NCBI GenBank assembly: GCA_903813345.2
Contig: CAIIXF020000010.1
Span: forward strand, 32,082,425 to 32,146,424
Length of the DNA stretch: 64,000 bases
Origin: Owenia fusiformis
Lineage: Eukaryota > Annelida > Polychaeta > Sabellida > Oweniidae
Reading direction: 5' to 3'
The notes below the pieces were generated by a model. It saw nothing but the letters and a program-made list of their open reading frames with translations, had not been told where the DNA came from and did no database searches. Both the position numbers and the translations under genes were made by a program. Positions 1-11,635 of this stretch are shown here, piece after piece; position 1 is the first letter of the stretch; every line of letters begins with the position of its first letter.

Positions 1-759
1 TGCATTCGATTGCCCTTTATGTCACGCATTTGGTCCAAAATATGTGTATATATCACGCATTTGTTTCTAAAATATTTGCACCTACCCAATATTTGCCCAT
101 GTTTTAACCATAGGATTGTCTTGAAAGCCCATTTTTAAGTTTCAAAGGATTATCTTCATCATTAGGCAATTTCTCATGATTTTAAGCTGACCTGTTTAAA
201 TGAAGTAGGAATCCTGGGTGATCCATCTATGGTAGGTCTAAGCTTTATGGCATCCTCTGCTTGTCTGATTCCTATTTTCTCCTGGGATTTTATATCAGCA
301 TGCTGGAATTTAGGAATTTATGTGATTATGATACAGTATGTTATCAGTGATCTTTTAGCATCAGAGATCACCAAATATGTAAATTCTTTAGAATTATTCC
401 TTTATATTGTTTATCAATAAAGAATCATTATCGGAATTTGGTTCTTCTTTGGAATATCCTGTTCTGTGGTTGGATAAAAAATGTTCTTGACTTTGGCAGT
501 AGTTTAAACGCAGACCCCCAATTCCCATAACTGTCTGTATTGTGTGACTCTGTGACTTACTGGAGGAAAAAGAGGAATAAAAGACTGGTGTGGCCCAATT
601 GGCAATTTGACATTTAATCTACACATTAAAAGCATAAGCATGATTAATTGAGACTGACCAATTCTGCAAAACAAAGATAATTTAAGGCTTAATGTCAGCA
701 TGGGCTTAGTTGAAAGCCCATGATGTCAGATAGTACAGTACCTGCCTCTCTCGTCTCAG
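1..759. other. Stretch with no recognised gene
   Basis: AT-rich sequence with short chance reading frames only. A tandemly echoed phrase (cacgcattt) occurs at the very start. The last 20 bases form the pyrimidine tract of the splice acceptor used by the exon candidate at 760. Confidence 0.5.
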
Positions 760-863
760 AACTAAGGGGTCTTCATAGTTTTTCTGGCCGGAAGATTTGT
801 GCCTTCGTGCGATACAATGTGGAACAGTCTGAGGGAATGTGTCAGATGCACGTCCTATTCTGA
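760..863 (+). CDS. Possible 3' terminal coding exon, unrecognised protein
   Basis: A strong acceptor (cctgcctctctcgtctcag) ends at 759. Only one frame stays open after it: two bases, then 33 codons from CTA at 762 to the stop TGA at 861-863. The peptide ends ...QSEGMCQMHVLF and includes SGRKICAFVRY. Its composition (G, R, V, Q, E, M) differs from the F/L/I/N-rich chance frames around it. An AATAAA lies at 922-927, about 60 bases after the stop, as expected for a 3' end. Upstream exons would lie to the left of the window. A GAG|GTATTG donor overlaps the stop, so this could also be a non-coding internal exon. I do not recognise the protein. The call rests on splice and poly(A) signals plus composition. 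Confidence 0.38.
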
Positions 864-921
864 GGTATTGAGAACCTGGGTGAATTACAACAATGGCAGT
901 GCCTTGGATAGGCTGGAAACC

Positions 922-927
922 AATAAA
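922..927 (+). terminator. Poly(A) signal AATAAA
   Basis: Canonical hexamer about 60 bases after the stop of the exon candidate at 760-863. It is meaningful only if that exon is real. Confidence 0.3.
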
Positions 928-1459
928 AACAAATCTGAAATCTGGAAATAGCCCGAAAACTGGAATATGAGAAAAGTCACATATAATCTAGAAATAGGCT
1001 GAAATATAAAAACATTAATGGCAGAGTACACACAGTGTCTTGAATGAAACATAATTTTTTGGAAAAATGTTCCAATCTTTATTTGGAATTGAATGTATTA
1101 TTATGTTCTTATTATTCAAATTTTACGAAAAAATAGTACATAAATCGTACCTCAGATACAATATCACTCGATTGAGTTTGGTTAAAAGGTCGTTTCACTG
1201 CTGTAGGAGGCATAATCATCACGAATACAAACAATTTTCAAATATTAGGAAAACACCGGAAGTGGAGCCATCATGGATATTTCGCTGTTGCGGCTTATTC
1301 TCATTGGAAAATACACTGGAGTAGTTCTGAGTAAATCCCGGGAAAGTGTTTGGCACCGTGCGAGATCACTTTTGTTTACTGCAAAATCAACTCCATAGAA
1401 TGTTTTTTGACCTGACATATACACAAAATATCACAGTCGAACATGAACTTCATCGCCTA
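928..1459. other. Stretch with no recognised gene
   Basis: No splice-flanked open frame and no clear repeat structure. A solo miniature-element end begins just after it. Confidence 0.4.
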
Positions 1460-1500
1460 CCATTGGTGGATCCAGGGGGGGGGGGGGCAAAAATACTCTC
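1460..1500 (+). mobile_element. Solo end of a 'TGGTGGATCCAGGGG' miniature element
   Basis: TTGGTGGATCCAG is followed by a run of G at 1474-1486. This is the same terminal motif (TGGYGGATCYGGGGG) that ends the element at 6067-6316. No partner end is visible, so it is probably a truncated copy. Confidence 0.35.
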
Positions 1501-1833
1501 GGGACACCCTGTCGCATGGTACTCTTCTTTCATGTTTTCATATTTAAAAAATGAATAAAACAAAAATGATTTTAACACTTATAAACATATTACGTAAAAA
1601 ATTAATGTCAATTTACATTTTGTTTACTCATGCTCATAATACCAGATACAAAAGGAATAACAAAGAGATGCGTCGGCATAGAAATTAAAACAAATAGGCC
1701 TAAAACAAACCGTAATTGAATTGGTCTTGAACAAGGAATTTTAATTTCATATCATTTATTATTGATCGAACAATAGATGTCACTGTCTCATTTTTATTTG
1801 ACCTTGTATTTTTTAATCCAACTGTCGGCCGAC

Positions 1834-2222
1834 GAATGAACCTACTATTTTATGGGCACCTCGTTTAAATATGAATAGAACCTGCCACTATTCCTCGGGG
1901 GTTCACTCCAAATAAGTTGGGTAGGTATGTGCAGCATAAACATGGAAATTATCCAATCTGAGAGGAAAAACATGGAAAATTTTCTACAGAAAATTGTATA
2001 AAATTTGTTAAATCAATTGCTGAGGCCAGGTACAAATCTCTAGAAAATTTGGAAAACCACGGAAACCTTCAATCGTAAGAGAAAATTGACATGGAAAAAA
2101 TGCTCAAAAAGGGGGTCTTTGGGGCTGCACATAGGTATTAAGAAGCATATTGGAGTGAAACCCCCTGGCACTATTCCATTCATATTTAAATGAGTTGGTC
2201 ATAAAATAGTAGGTGAATCCGG
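1834..2222. mobile_element. Miniature inverted-repeat element with ~75-bp TIRs
   Basis: Left arm 1834-1912 and right arm 2147-2222 are reverse complements over most of their length (ACCTACTATTTTATG ... CATAAAATAGTAGGT, with shared TTTAAATATGAAT and a GGGGGTT..CACTCC block). A second, shorter inverted pair (TATGTGCAGC / GCTGCACATA) sits just inside. There is no coding capacity. Superfamily unknown. Confidence 0.65.
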
Positions 2223-2608
2223 AAGCCGCTAGCCGTTAGTTGCATTCGCGAATACAAGCTGAGTTATCGATTTCTAATTTTAGATCAAAGTGTTCATTTC
2301 CGTCGTCTTGATTTATTTTGGTTCCTAATTGAATAGTTTTGATTTAAAAATTCATTGTTAGTTTTCATGATCTAAAAGTGATCCCCACAAGTTTTAGAAG
2401 GCGTGGAGTCAGGTAGTGAGTGATTTATAGCTACACAATCCCATACTAGACACAATTTGTTTTGTGGAAATCAAATATCAAATTATGGATCTAAAACAAT
2501 CTGGGGCGTTTGACATTTTGCAACAACAAAACGGTGGCAGCTGGTGGGTTTCTATGGCAATATTATCGACTAAACATATATATTTTGCATAACATAACTC
2601 TTTTCCAG

Positions 2609-2651
2609 CCAAACAAAACACACCTAATGCAAATCATCTTGGATCTCCAAG
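2609..2651 (+). CDS. Possible short coding exon (first of a phase-compatible chain)
   Basis: The acceptor ataactcttttccag ends at 2608, and the donor CCAAG|GTATGATG follows 2651. The 43-nt exon is open in phase 0 (14 codons, PNKTHLMQIILDLQ) and ends with one extra base. That base joins in frame to the candidate exon at 10019, giving a GAC codon. The protein is unrecognised. Support is splice consensus and phase only, and the implied intron is 7.4 kb. Confidence 0.28.
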
Positions 2652-2770
2652 GTATGATGTTTTCATTTTGCTTGAAAATCAAACTGGGAAACGAGTATGA
2701 ATACAAATTGCATTCTACATTATTCAACAGATAAATGTTTTTTTCAGATTCTGTAGAATTGATTATTCTC

Positions 2771-2834
2771 GGCAATTTTATCTCATTTTTGCAGAATTTT
2801 CATAAATTTTATCTCATTTTTGCAGAATTTTCCC
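2771..2834 (+). repeat. Two-copy tandem duplication (~32 bp)
   Basis: The phrase AATTTTATCTCATTTTTGCAG plus a few bases occurs twice back to back. This is a simple local duplication. The rest of 2652-3785 holds nothing I recognise. Confidence 0.75.
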
Positions 2835-3790
2835 AAGAGTTTATGCAAAGGATAGGTATCGATATGGTGAACTGAATTCAACAATGTTTTTCTCTTAAAC
2901 CAATTATTGAAAACATTCTGTAAAAAAACACGGTATTTTATGTAATGTTGACTGATTGACAACAATTAAATGCGAAAATTATTTAGAAATATTTTATGTA
3001 ACTGTTTTTGTTAACATTTTTTGTTTTTTTAGTGCAATTGTTGTTGCTCCTTTCTACTAATTCTTGAGAATGAAATAAAATGTCTTTCCGAACCATGTTG
3101 GAACAAAATAGCATATACAACATGTTTTTAGACCTCTCAATATTATAGTTATACAAAATAATTTTTGGTTGATTTTAAAAAAGTATTCAAAAAATTAAAA
3201 CAAAATCCCCCCAAAATAGATAAAAATCAAGATAAACCTTTTATTGCCTGTTCTCGAAAAGACAATAAGCTGACATATATTATTTTTACATTTTCAAGAT
3301 AATTAATGTTTTAATATAAAGTTGACGCAGTTATAAATTATAAAATTATTGTTTAAATATTTGTGCATTTCATTCCATAGCAACGCATTGAACCAAAATG
3401 TTAATAGCAACAAAAAGTCAACATTGATATCCATCATCGAGTGTATTTGAAAAAATTAATGACTCCAGATCATTTAGGTCAAGTCGGAAAACTTGGACAA
3501 GAATCTCGAATGCTTAGGTTTCCAGCAAGAATACTTGGGCTTCCACATGCGTAAATGTCATGAGCTCTAAACAAAATTCCAGGTTGGGTCTCTGAAGGAT
3601 AACTAATTTTATCAATTAACATCAGCGTGCAACTTCTGTTCACGATTATATTTTGAATCCTATCTGAATGAACACGTCACCAGTTACGGGAAATTAAATA
3701 AATTTAATAGATAGGTTTTCAAGTCGTTGAGTATTATTTTTAATTATCTTGTTGTACTTATAATGTATTCAATTCGATTTTGAATACATG

Positions 3791-3995
3791 CAGGCCCATA
3801 GCCAGGGGGTTCGCAGGGTTCGGGCGACCCCCCCCCCTGGCCAAAAATTCTTTCAAAACCATGCAGTGTTTCACCATTTTGAGCACTTCTCAAGTGATTT
3901 TAGCCATATTTGGGCCAAAATTGTCAAATGTGAACCCCCCCTGGAAATTTTGGAAAACTGACCCCCCCCTTTGGCAAATCCTGGCTACGAGCCTG
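3791..3995. mobile_element. hAT-like MITE (5-bp TSD)
   Basis: The termini CAGGCCCATAGCCAGG and CCTGGCTACGAGCCTG are inverted repeats. Perfect 5-bp target duplications ACATG flank it (3786-3790 and 3996-4000). The 205-bp body has C- and G-rich blocks and no coding capacity. CAG...CTG ends with a 5-bp duplication fit a hAT5-type non-autonomous element. A degenerate relative lies in opposite orientation near 21.5 kb. Confidence 0.85.
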
Positions 3996-4348
3996 ACATG
4001 TCAATCTTATTCAACGTTTTGATTAATAAATTTTACCTATTTTGTTATTTTCAAATTGAAAGACACCCAAACAAATTGGACATGCCGGTCTCCCCTCGAG
4101 TTGATTGCCCTACCTTCCTGGCGTACCAATGAATCTGTTGTTTCTATGACAGAAATCTATCCAATTTTTTAGATTTGTTTGCCATACTGATTACTTAACT
4201 CGATGTACTGTTACTTACGTTCTCGTGTCAACATCAAGAGTCACTAACCATTTAAGCACTCCATCGGAAGGCTATTTGTGTCAAATTAGTGAGGTTTTGC
4301 CAAATTGACGTTTAAAAATGAGAAATCAAACTTTGAAAAATACATGTA

Positions 4349-5322
4349 CAGGGTGACCCCAAAAAAATGCAACCCTCCATTTCTTCAATATTTTTCTTAA
4401 ATGAAGGTTAATTGCTCTGAAATTTGGCGTACAAGAACTTCATTCAATGTGGGATCCTCTGGCAAAGTTTCAATAATCATAGTCTTATATTGATAGAGTT
4501 ATGGTCGTTCCAAAATATGCTCCAAATATCGTCCATTTCCAATGTTAGGTTTTCGGATGAATCACATTCCCTTCTTTCTGAACATGTAAACTCAAGAAAT
4601 AATGTGTTCTGGGATCAAAAATTCCAGATGAAGTGCTTTAAAGGCCCCTTCATTCTGTTAAATGCACAGCTTGGGCTGCCAATTTCTAAACATGAAATCA
4701 TCAGCCCCTTTTGGTTTGAGGTTGATAATGGCAACACTGTTACTGTTAACACACAACGCAATATTGGCATTCCCAGGAAGTTCTAGGCAGTTCTAGAGTG
4801 ACATAGAGGCTTCAATAAAGAACAGTGGTTCTAGAAGGATGGAGCTACTCCTCACACTTCTAATGATAGCATAGCCTGGCTCACTAGTCATTTCTATGCG
4901 AACATTATCTCTCCTAGGACGGAGAACCCATGGTCATCCCACAGTCTTGATCTCAATGCCCTTGACTTCTATATATGGGGTTATTTAGAGGATAATGTGT
5001 ATGAAAATAACCCTACCGCAATTGCAGAACTCCCAACAAGCAATGGCTGCAAAAATTTGAGCCATACCCATGGGGAAAATGCATCCGTGTTATGAACAGT
5101 TTTCGTTGAACATTGCAAGTTTGTTTTCAGCGAAATTGACGACATCTGGAGCATATTGTGAAACAACCATAACTCTATCAATATAAGACTATGATTATTA
5201 AAACTTTGCCGGAGGATCCCACATTGAAGGAAGTCCTTGTGTGGCAAATATCAGAGCAATTTACCTCCATTTAAGAAAAATATTGAAGAAATGGAGGGTT
5301 GCATTTTTTTTGGGTCACCCTG
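4349..5322. mobile_element. Degenerate Tc1/mariner-superfamily transposon
   Basis: The 974-bp element is flanked by TA dinucleotides (4347-4348, 5323-5324). Its ends are CAGGGTGACCC(C)AAAAAAATGCAACC and the reverse complement. The inverted repeats run inward for about 170 bp each. The middle carries transposase remnants. TA targets and this terminal motif are characteristic of the IS630/Tc1/mariner superfamily. Internal deletion leaves it shorter than an autonomous element. Confidence 0.9.
4545..5013 (+). pseudogene. Tc1/mariner transposase fragment, frame-broken
   Basis: Two adjacent open segments in different frames match conserved blocks of an IS630/Tc1/mariner transposase. The first (about 4545-4786) has FSDESH near its start, the usual setting of the first catalytic aspartate, then NSRNNVFW and FEVDNGNTVTVN. 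It ends at a stop. The second (about 4836-5013) has KDGATPHTS, the setting of the second aspartate, and HSLDLNALDFYIWGYL, the setting of the third catalytic acid. The N-terminal DNA-binding part is missing, its place taken by the long left inverted repeat. The gene cannot make an active enzyme. Confidence 0.8.
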
Positions 5323-5482
5323 TATGTCGACATTATTCAAACACTGACTGACTTGAGTGCATTTTCTGAGACACAAAAGTGCGACGACTTTCTCTATAAC
5401 TGAGAACGCGTGAATAAAATATTTAGTGAATATTAGATCGTCTTCAGACATCTATGGTTCGGGAGAAGTTTCAAAGAGATAC

Positions 5483-5537
5483 TACCCTTTGCATTCGTTT
5501 GACTTCACTTCTTAAAAGAGAGCTTCGTCTTCATAGT
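5483..5537 (-). mobile_element. Truncated end of the TACCC...GGGTA element
   Basis: Carries the 3' terminal block of the family seen at 26733 and 61838 (on the minus strand GAAGACGAAGCTCTC ... GCAAAGGGTA). The promoter-bearing 5' part is absent. Confidence 0.7.
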
Positions 5538-5540
5538 TTT

Positions 5541-6061
5541 GGGAGTGGTGACTTAGACCATGTCTTGAGACATCACCAGTTGTGAACACACATTTAAATC
5601 ATGCAATCTGTGTCAAATGGTGGTCTCGTTTAGGGGACCTGAGAGACATAGTCTAGTGTCTAAGCTTCCCCGAACCACCGTCAGCGATTATGTGACAGGT
5701 AGAATATATTTAGTTTGATACTAGGATGATGACATTGGTGTTGTCACTCCTATTGTCGTTTTTGTAGAGAAAGGCCGGACATCCCGATCCCGGGTAGCGG
5801 ATCTTCTCCCTTACTTGTGAGTCACAGTAAGGGCCCAAGATGTTTCCCACAACTACAAGTGCGTATTGAATCTTTGGGTTGAAAAACGTTGTCAGTACTT
5901 TACACAAAGGTCTCTATAATAAATAACCACTAATCCAGCTTATTTTCCCAACCCCAAGATTCCAATAGGCCTACACAAGTAGTTGTGGGGGTGATTTGAA
6001 AAATCAAGAACATGTCTAAAGGGGTAATCTAGACAAGTTCATCCAAGCTTCTTTTAGGTTT
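5541..6061. other. Stretch with no recognised gene
   Basis: Contains a somewhat GC-richer patch around 5770-5830 (CCCGATCCCGGG) but no convincing exon or element boundary. Confidence 0.35.
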
Positions 6062-6066
6062 ATGTA

Positions 6067-6316
6067 CATGATCTGGGAACCAACAAGGGGGGGGGGGGGC
6101 AAATTTCAGGTCATAGAAAAACATTTTGGGCCCCCAAATTTGGAAATTTTGAGGCCCATTTTCTTCTTAAAAAGACCTAGAAATTACCATAGAGACCAAC
6201 TTTTTGGGGCCTTAAGGCCTTTTTTGGCCCAACATTTTTTTGGGGCCCAATTTTTTTCTGGGCCCACCCAAGGGGGGGGGCGGGCCCCCTGCCCCCCCCC
6301 CCCAGATCCGCCAGTG
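6067..6316. mobile_element. G/C-run MITE with 5-bp TSD ATGTA
   Basis: Flanked by ATGTA at 6062-6066 and 6317-6321. The right end reads CCCAGATCCGCCAGTG. The left end (CATGATCTGGGAACC) is an eroded version of its reverse complement. Long G and C runs lie just inside both ends, and the body repeats GGGGCC/GGCCC phrases. Non-coding, about 250 bp, probably the same broad hAT-like class as 3791-3995. Confidence 0.7.
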
Positions 6317-6321
6317 ATGTA

Positions 6322-7327
6322 TGATCTCAGAATGATCTTTTGACCAATTCTGAGCATCCTCGAGTTTTGGGTTGAAACTGTATATTGTAATCATCATAAA
6401 ATTAGTTTCAATAATGATACAAAGATGGCAGTTTTGTAAACCATGATGAATTTGTGGAATTACGAACAACGCGCTGTTATTGGTTCTCCGTTCGGTTTTT
6501 ATGTGTATGAAGTATTAGAGTGAGCAATATGGATGGAGAACTCGAGTAAATATTCGGAGAGTGCATAATCGACTGGATAATGGCGTTATTCTCATCTTAA
6601 ATCTATAATTTTTATATAATCAACTGCATAAATATACCAGGAAGCATTTGAGGACAATAGATCTTGCAGAATTCTGAGTTTCCCCTAGTTATATTCAAAT
6701 AAATGAAGACTGAAAAACTGACAGATTTCTAAACCGAACAGAGAGCTCTTTGTGTTGTGGAGGCCAGAAATTCTCAAAGCGCTATAATCTTGGTACCAAT
6801 TAGGATATACACTTTTGACAATTCTTATCGGATTTATTTACACCAGTACTCCTTGGTGGTAAGTTTCATTCATATTTTTAGTTTTTCTACATCATAGTAA
6901 TCATCTAAAAACTCCAAGTATCTTTAGATAGAAAATCAGTAGTCTATCAAGTCGAGACCCTAGAGTAGAAAATGTATGCTTCTGATTTCTATCATTTTAG
7001 TGTCTCATTTTGCAGCATTCTAAATGACAAAGGTGTGTATGTCACCCACCTTTTGAGGTCCTATATAGTAGAAAGAATGTAAAGGAGGGGGGGGGGGGCA
7101 CTACCTGTTGTACATATATGCTGTTCGGAAAGTAACAATGTAGAATACATAATAATCTAATATGATGATATCTTATCGTATCCTACCGACCACTTTAGAT
7201 TGTGGTCGTACGCCCGATTCATTGGTAAGCCTGTCTTTCTACAATGTCGGAGAATGAACTACGCATTGCACTATTCAATGACCTACCTCGATACATTCCA
7301 GAGTACTTTAGAATTCTTTTTATGTTG
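6322..7327. other. Stretch with weak promoter-like and donor signals
   Basis: A CCAAT-type ATTGG with nearby CpGs occurs around 6470-6500. Possible splice donors occur at 6852 (GTG|GTAAGT) and 7205 (TTG|GTAAGC). Neither is tied to an open frame or acceptor. A G-run lies at 7087-7098. No gene can be supported. Confidence 0.3.
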
Positions 7328-7576
7328 TTAGATCGCCAATTGTATGGGTTTATCGGGAGAATGAAGAGATTTTAGTTTTTACATCGGAAATATGTCAGCA
7401 ATTTTCAAAATGTCGGAAGGGGAATTCCCCAGAGATTTCCCTTATGATTGGTGCATGCCGGGAACTGAATGGAGGAATTTGACGGTTGAAATAAGTTAAA
7501 TATTACACGCAAATATTGCTATCAAAAATGAAAATATCTTCATTCTGCCGATAAACCCATACAATTAGCGATAATT
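7328..7576. mobile_element. MITE with ~40-bp inverted ends
   Basis: The left end (ATCGCCAATTGTATGGGTTT) and right end (AAACCCATACAATTAGCGAT) are near-perfect inverted repeats. They continue inward through TATCGGGAGAATGAAGA / TCTTCATTCTGCCGATA. Non-coding. The target duplication is unclear. Confidence 0.75.
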
Positions 7577-7827
7577 AATAACTGATAATTAATTAATAAA
7601 AGGGTCATTTTTGGTATGTCTCCTCCAGAAGATAGGCATCGACAAGGAAAATACCTTAGTTTATATCATAAACGCTTTGTAGATTCGGATGCAGTCAAGT
7701 ATTTCTATCTTCAACAAGGGTCCATGTATTGAGCTGCAATATTGTGTACTCTTATTTCTTCAGATTAAGTATATATGTGGACTTTTATCCAACTTATTAG
7801 TATGTATCATTAGTTATGATATTTTCG

Positions 7828-8290
7828 ATAAAACTGATATCTGAAGTTATCACATACTATGTAGAAATCTAGTGATTTGATTGGTTGCTTTCTATGACGT
7901 ATTTCCCGTATCACATGAATTTCATATGATACGAGCACACGTACAACACGTTGTCTATGGTAACGAAACATACAACTTCATTCTATTCTTTCCTGATTCA
8001 GAATGACGTCACATCGCTATGCTACTATTTCTTAGAAATGATGAATGTGTCATTTGAGGAACTAGGAGTTAAAACGACAAAGAAAGCTACCAATCAAATC
8101 ACTAATTTTCTACATAGTATGTGATAAAATCGTCATCACACGTTTCAGCGTATGTGATACGGGAAATATTCCACTCAGTAAAAAAGTATCACCACTCAAG
8201 CTGCGGTTTCGTGGTTATACAATTTTCACTTTCGTGGAATATTTCCCGTATCACATGCGTAACTGAAACGTGTAATAACTGATAATATCA
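7828..8290. mobile_element. Nested foldback elements sharing a CCCGTATCACATG motif
   Basis: An inner hairpin spans 7849-8125 with ~48-bp arms (ATCACATACTATGTAGAAAT ... its complement, plus GATTTGATTGGT / ACCAATCAAATC). A second hairpin spans about 8135-8280 with ~45-bp arms (CACGTTTCAG..ATGTGATACGGGAAATATTCCAC). TATTTCCCGTATCACATG also recurs inside the first. Non-coding. Two related elements appear to be nested or fused. Confidence 0.7.
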
Positions 8291-9325
8291 AATATAATGA
8301 AGGTGATCAGATGATAGATAAAAAATTAGGAATCCTACAGAAATGAGAAATGTGTCTTTATTGCAGAACAAATCTTTTAAATTCATCTTATACTTTGAGC
8401 AATGCTTTATTGGTGCCCTGTTGTAAAATAGCCAGGGATGGAGAAGTTACTTTTTGTACCCTAAAATTAAAGAATAAACCAGCGTAGGTAGTAAGCCCTT
8501 AAGAATGCATTTGAGACTGGTATAAGAATTTCCATTATCAGATTAGTGCTCATATCATCATCAGTGTAACATACTCTGATGTTCAATTGTGCAATGTCAG
8601 AAATCCAGGGTCTGAACATCAAGGATTGCATAATCCTCTCTGAACATTTAGGATTATATAATCCTCTATGTTGTTCTTCTGCCAAAGTATACGATAACAT
8701 AAGAATGCAAAAACATATGTGTAACTTTATTATTATTAATGGTGTATTTTTGGAAAAAGCCTTTTACACCAAGAACCCTTAATAGAATGCATACTTGATC
8801 TGAACCGTTCTATTTGAAAGATTATGTTTAGCAAGCTTATTTCCATATAAAGCTTTCAAGTTTAAGAATAATATTGGTTTGGGACCATTGTGATATAACC
8901 ATATGAGCATAGCTTTCAGAACAAACTTCAGAATTTAAAATTCAGCTTGGGTTAGGTGACCTATTAATGAAATGTCACCAAAATGTTGTTAAAATTATGA
9001 AACGGAGAAGTTCAGATGAATGAACAAAGAACGAAGTCAACAGGACTAAGTTCTCTTTCTAAATTATAGTAATATTAAAGTAACCAAACATCTTGTGAAG
9101 TTTTGAAAAGGGATGGATCATGAATAAAAATCTTGTTTTAAACAAATGTGATTACATCCACTCACCCCCCCTCCCCCATTCTGTCTTTATCAAAATAGGA
9201 AACATACACATACTAGTAGCATATGCTTGTGAATAATCTACAGTTGCTATTAATTAGATCTTATTACTTGAAATATGCCAAAAATAAGTAAGGTATAGCT
9301 TCAGACCCATGGTTAAAATGTTCAC
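8291..9325. other. Stretch with no recognised gene
   Basis: AT-rich. The short overlapping frames on both strands look like chance. A C-run occurs near 9164-9178. Confidence 0.4.
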
Positions 9326-9492
9326 CTGTCATTCATTAATTCGCTCTCTTTTTCTCTCAAATCTATAACCAGTGTCTGATTTTGGCATTTTTATGCAATT
9401 TAGAGTGTTTGGTACATGTCTGTAGACTTTATTTCTTCGTAATTTAACCGTTTTGCATGTTATTTTGCATTTTAAAACATGATCGTCATGAC
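9326..9492 (+). repeat. 165-bp unit, copy 1 (degenerate)
   Basis: Matches the unit from the CTCTCTTTTTCTCTCAAA region through GTGTCTGATTTT, CAATTTAGAGTG and TTTTAAAACATGA. This is the leftmost copy seen. Confidence 0.6.
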
Positions 9493-10018
9493 GTTTTTCT
9501 TGTCGAATTATTGCAGGTTATATCATACTGTAGTTAGGAAGCTACTTTGGCCGCACAGTTGCCAAATAAATGAATAAATGCCAGGCTCTCCATTCTTTCA
9601 TGCTAAAGTCTTCGTTACTCCAAGCAGAAAATTACGAAAGTTTGTATTGTTCCTTTAAAATATTTCCAAGCAATTTATCCAAAGTAGACATATTTTGATT
9701 GATATCATGGACATTTTGGTATTTAATAATTTTAATGTCCAAGAAATAAGGCTCCTGGATTTTTCACTCATCCAAAAATGTTATGTTATTTTCATTTGAT
9801 TTTTAATCCAAGTATAAAAATAATTGATTGATTGATTTTATATATGCTGAATATTGTAAACTGTATCCAAACATATAATTCATTTCATAAAAAATCATAT
9901 TTTAATATCTTTTAAAGCTAAAAAGCTGTAGGTCAATCTGACAATTTATTTATGAGTTATGTCCAGGATCTTACAAGTTTATACCCTTTCTAATAATTTG
10001 ATTTTGTTTCTTTACTAG
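9493..10018. other. Stretch with no recognised gene
   Basis: AT-rich. It ends in the long pyrimidine tract (gattttgtttctttactag) that precedes the exon candidate at 10019. Confidence 0.4.
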
Positions 10019-10060
10019 ACTCTGACTCACAAAATAAGAAGTTCATATATATCTGTGCAG
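10019..10060 (+). CDS. Possible 42-nt coding microexon
   Basis: Strong acceptor (tttgtttctttactag) and strong donor (GCAG|GTATGT). In the frame compatible with the candidate at 2609 it completes a GAC codon, reads SDSQNKKFIYICA, and ends with one base. That base pairs with two bases at 17440 to make GTT. The protein is unrecognised. The introns would be 7.4 kb on each side. Confidence 0.38.
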
Positions 10061-11284
10061 GTATGTTGTACATTTCATTCAAAAGTTAGAAGTTTGGATT
10101 GTGACCAGCTCATGGGAAATTACTTCTGGTAGTCGGGTTAACTGAATGCCAACATTGTTGTAATATAAAACGTACTCAAGTTCATCCGTGCAATAAAGGA
10201 AATTTAAGAAAAGTTATGACCAGAACAGATTCCTTAAAGAATGTAACAATTCAACCTTTACTTCGAACCTCAGGGGTCATGTCAAAATATTATTGTCCAC
10301 CATCAAAAATGTCTTTCATAAGGAATTTTTAGCCATCTTATTTGAAATGGTCCATGGCCACTATTTTTCTTTTTCATTTTTGAAAGTGCAATGTTTTTTT
10401 TTAACTTTTTTTGAAGTTAAAAGTTGGAGGTTTAGTCAAAAGTTATGTTTACTGAGTGAGCCGACCCCTTAACCATCCCTTTGCACTGAGTTATTCATGT
10501 AGTTTGTTAAATGTGAAGTTGCGGTTTTAATTCATAGAAAGATATATTATTGGTTTTTAAATCAATTGTTTTGACATTTTTTTCAAGGTGGTTATGACCA
10601 GATTGACCATATAATATGTTTTCATCAACCAAAAGACCACCTGTACAAAATAAAACATTGCTCATAGTTTAAAACATAAAGTTTAGTGAGAAAATGGACA
10701 AGGCAAGAAATAGATTAAGTACGACCAACTTTTTTCAAGAAGCAATACAAAAAGAAAAAATATACCTGGAGTTGATCTTGTATGAAATATGTAACCAAAA
10801 CCAGGTGATATATATTTAAAGATAGTAATTTTGTTATGAACGAATGCTACCTATTACAAAACATTCATTCAATTAAATGCACAAATTTTTAGTTATTGTT
10901 TCTGCCCCTGCGGTTTTACCAGTTGGGAGCTGGCAATGTTGTGCTAAACGATAAAAAAGTTAATTTGAAACAGTTTAATAAATGGATTAATTCATGGGGT
11001 TCTTAAATCTTAACATCTTTATCCAACAATATGACTGACAGACTGACAGTTAGTTTCGTCCGTACAAATAGTTGAAAAAGAAAGAAGTATTTAAAGGTCA
11101 CTTGATGTATTTTGTTTTATTTTATTGCTATATTAGAATATGAAGGAATGCTACTCATGTGTCCATTTTTGAAACCGTTGTAACTTACGATTTGGTCGCA
11201 AGTCATTGTTCTTGGAAAATTAGATAATGGTTTTCTCGGAATTCTAAGTAACGAATGTATGGTCTTTACGATCGTGTCTTTACG
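10061..11284. other. Stretch with no recognised gene
   Basis: AT-rich intron-like sequence without repeat boundaries I can define. Confidence 0.35.
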
Positions 11285-11471
11285 ATGGTGTTGTGGGTGC
11301 AAAATTCTCATTTTCACAATTCAGACCAAAATTCGTAAAAAATGCCTATTTTTCATGATTTTTCACATTTTAAAGTGGGTACAAATAGATTTTCAGATGG
11401 GTGTGAGCCTCTTTAAACATCTCATGTGGGTGCTGCACCTAATTACTTGTTTAATGCCAGGGAGATCACTG
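11285..11471 (-). mobile_element. MITE of the CAGTGATCTCC family
   Basis: Its right end AGGGAGATCACTG is the reverse complement of the left end at 38000 and 29226. The inside shares GGGTGCAAA, TTCACAATTCAGACCAAA and CATGATTTT with the copy at 38000-38204, in opposite orientation. The left boundary is approximate. Confidence 0.7.
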
Positions 11472-11635
11472 TAATAATATTGGTCATTGTTCTCTGCTGA
11501 AACTTCAGTGAAATATAAACAGAGATAAGTGTCATGTCAAAAAATTCAGGCCATGTGAAGACAGATAGATCACACACATATAAACATTGTAATGTCAAGC
11601 TGAATGTCATTTTACAGAACTTTCATGCAATTTTT

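Noticed and set aside
6700-6862. Possible first exon ending at GGTG|GTAAGT
   Set aside because: No clear promoter or open frame. One donor-like site in 1 kb is expected by chance.
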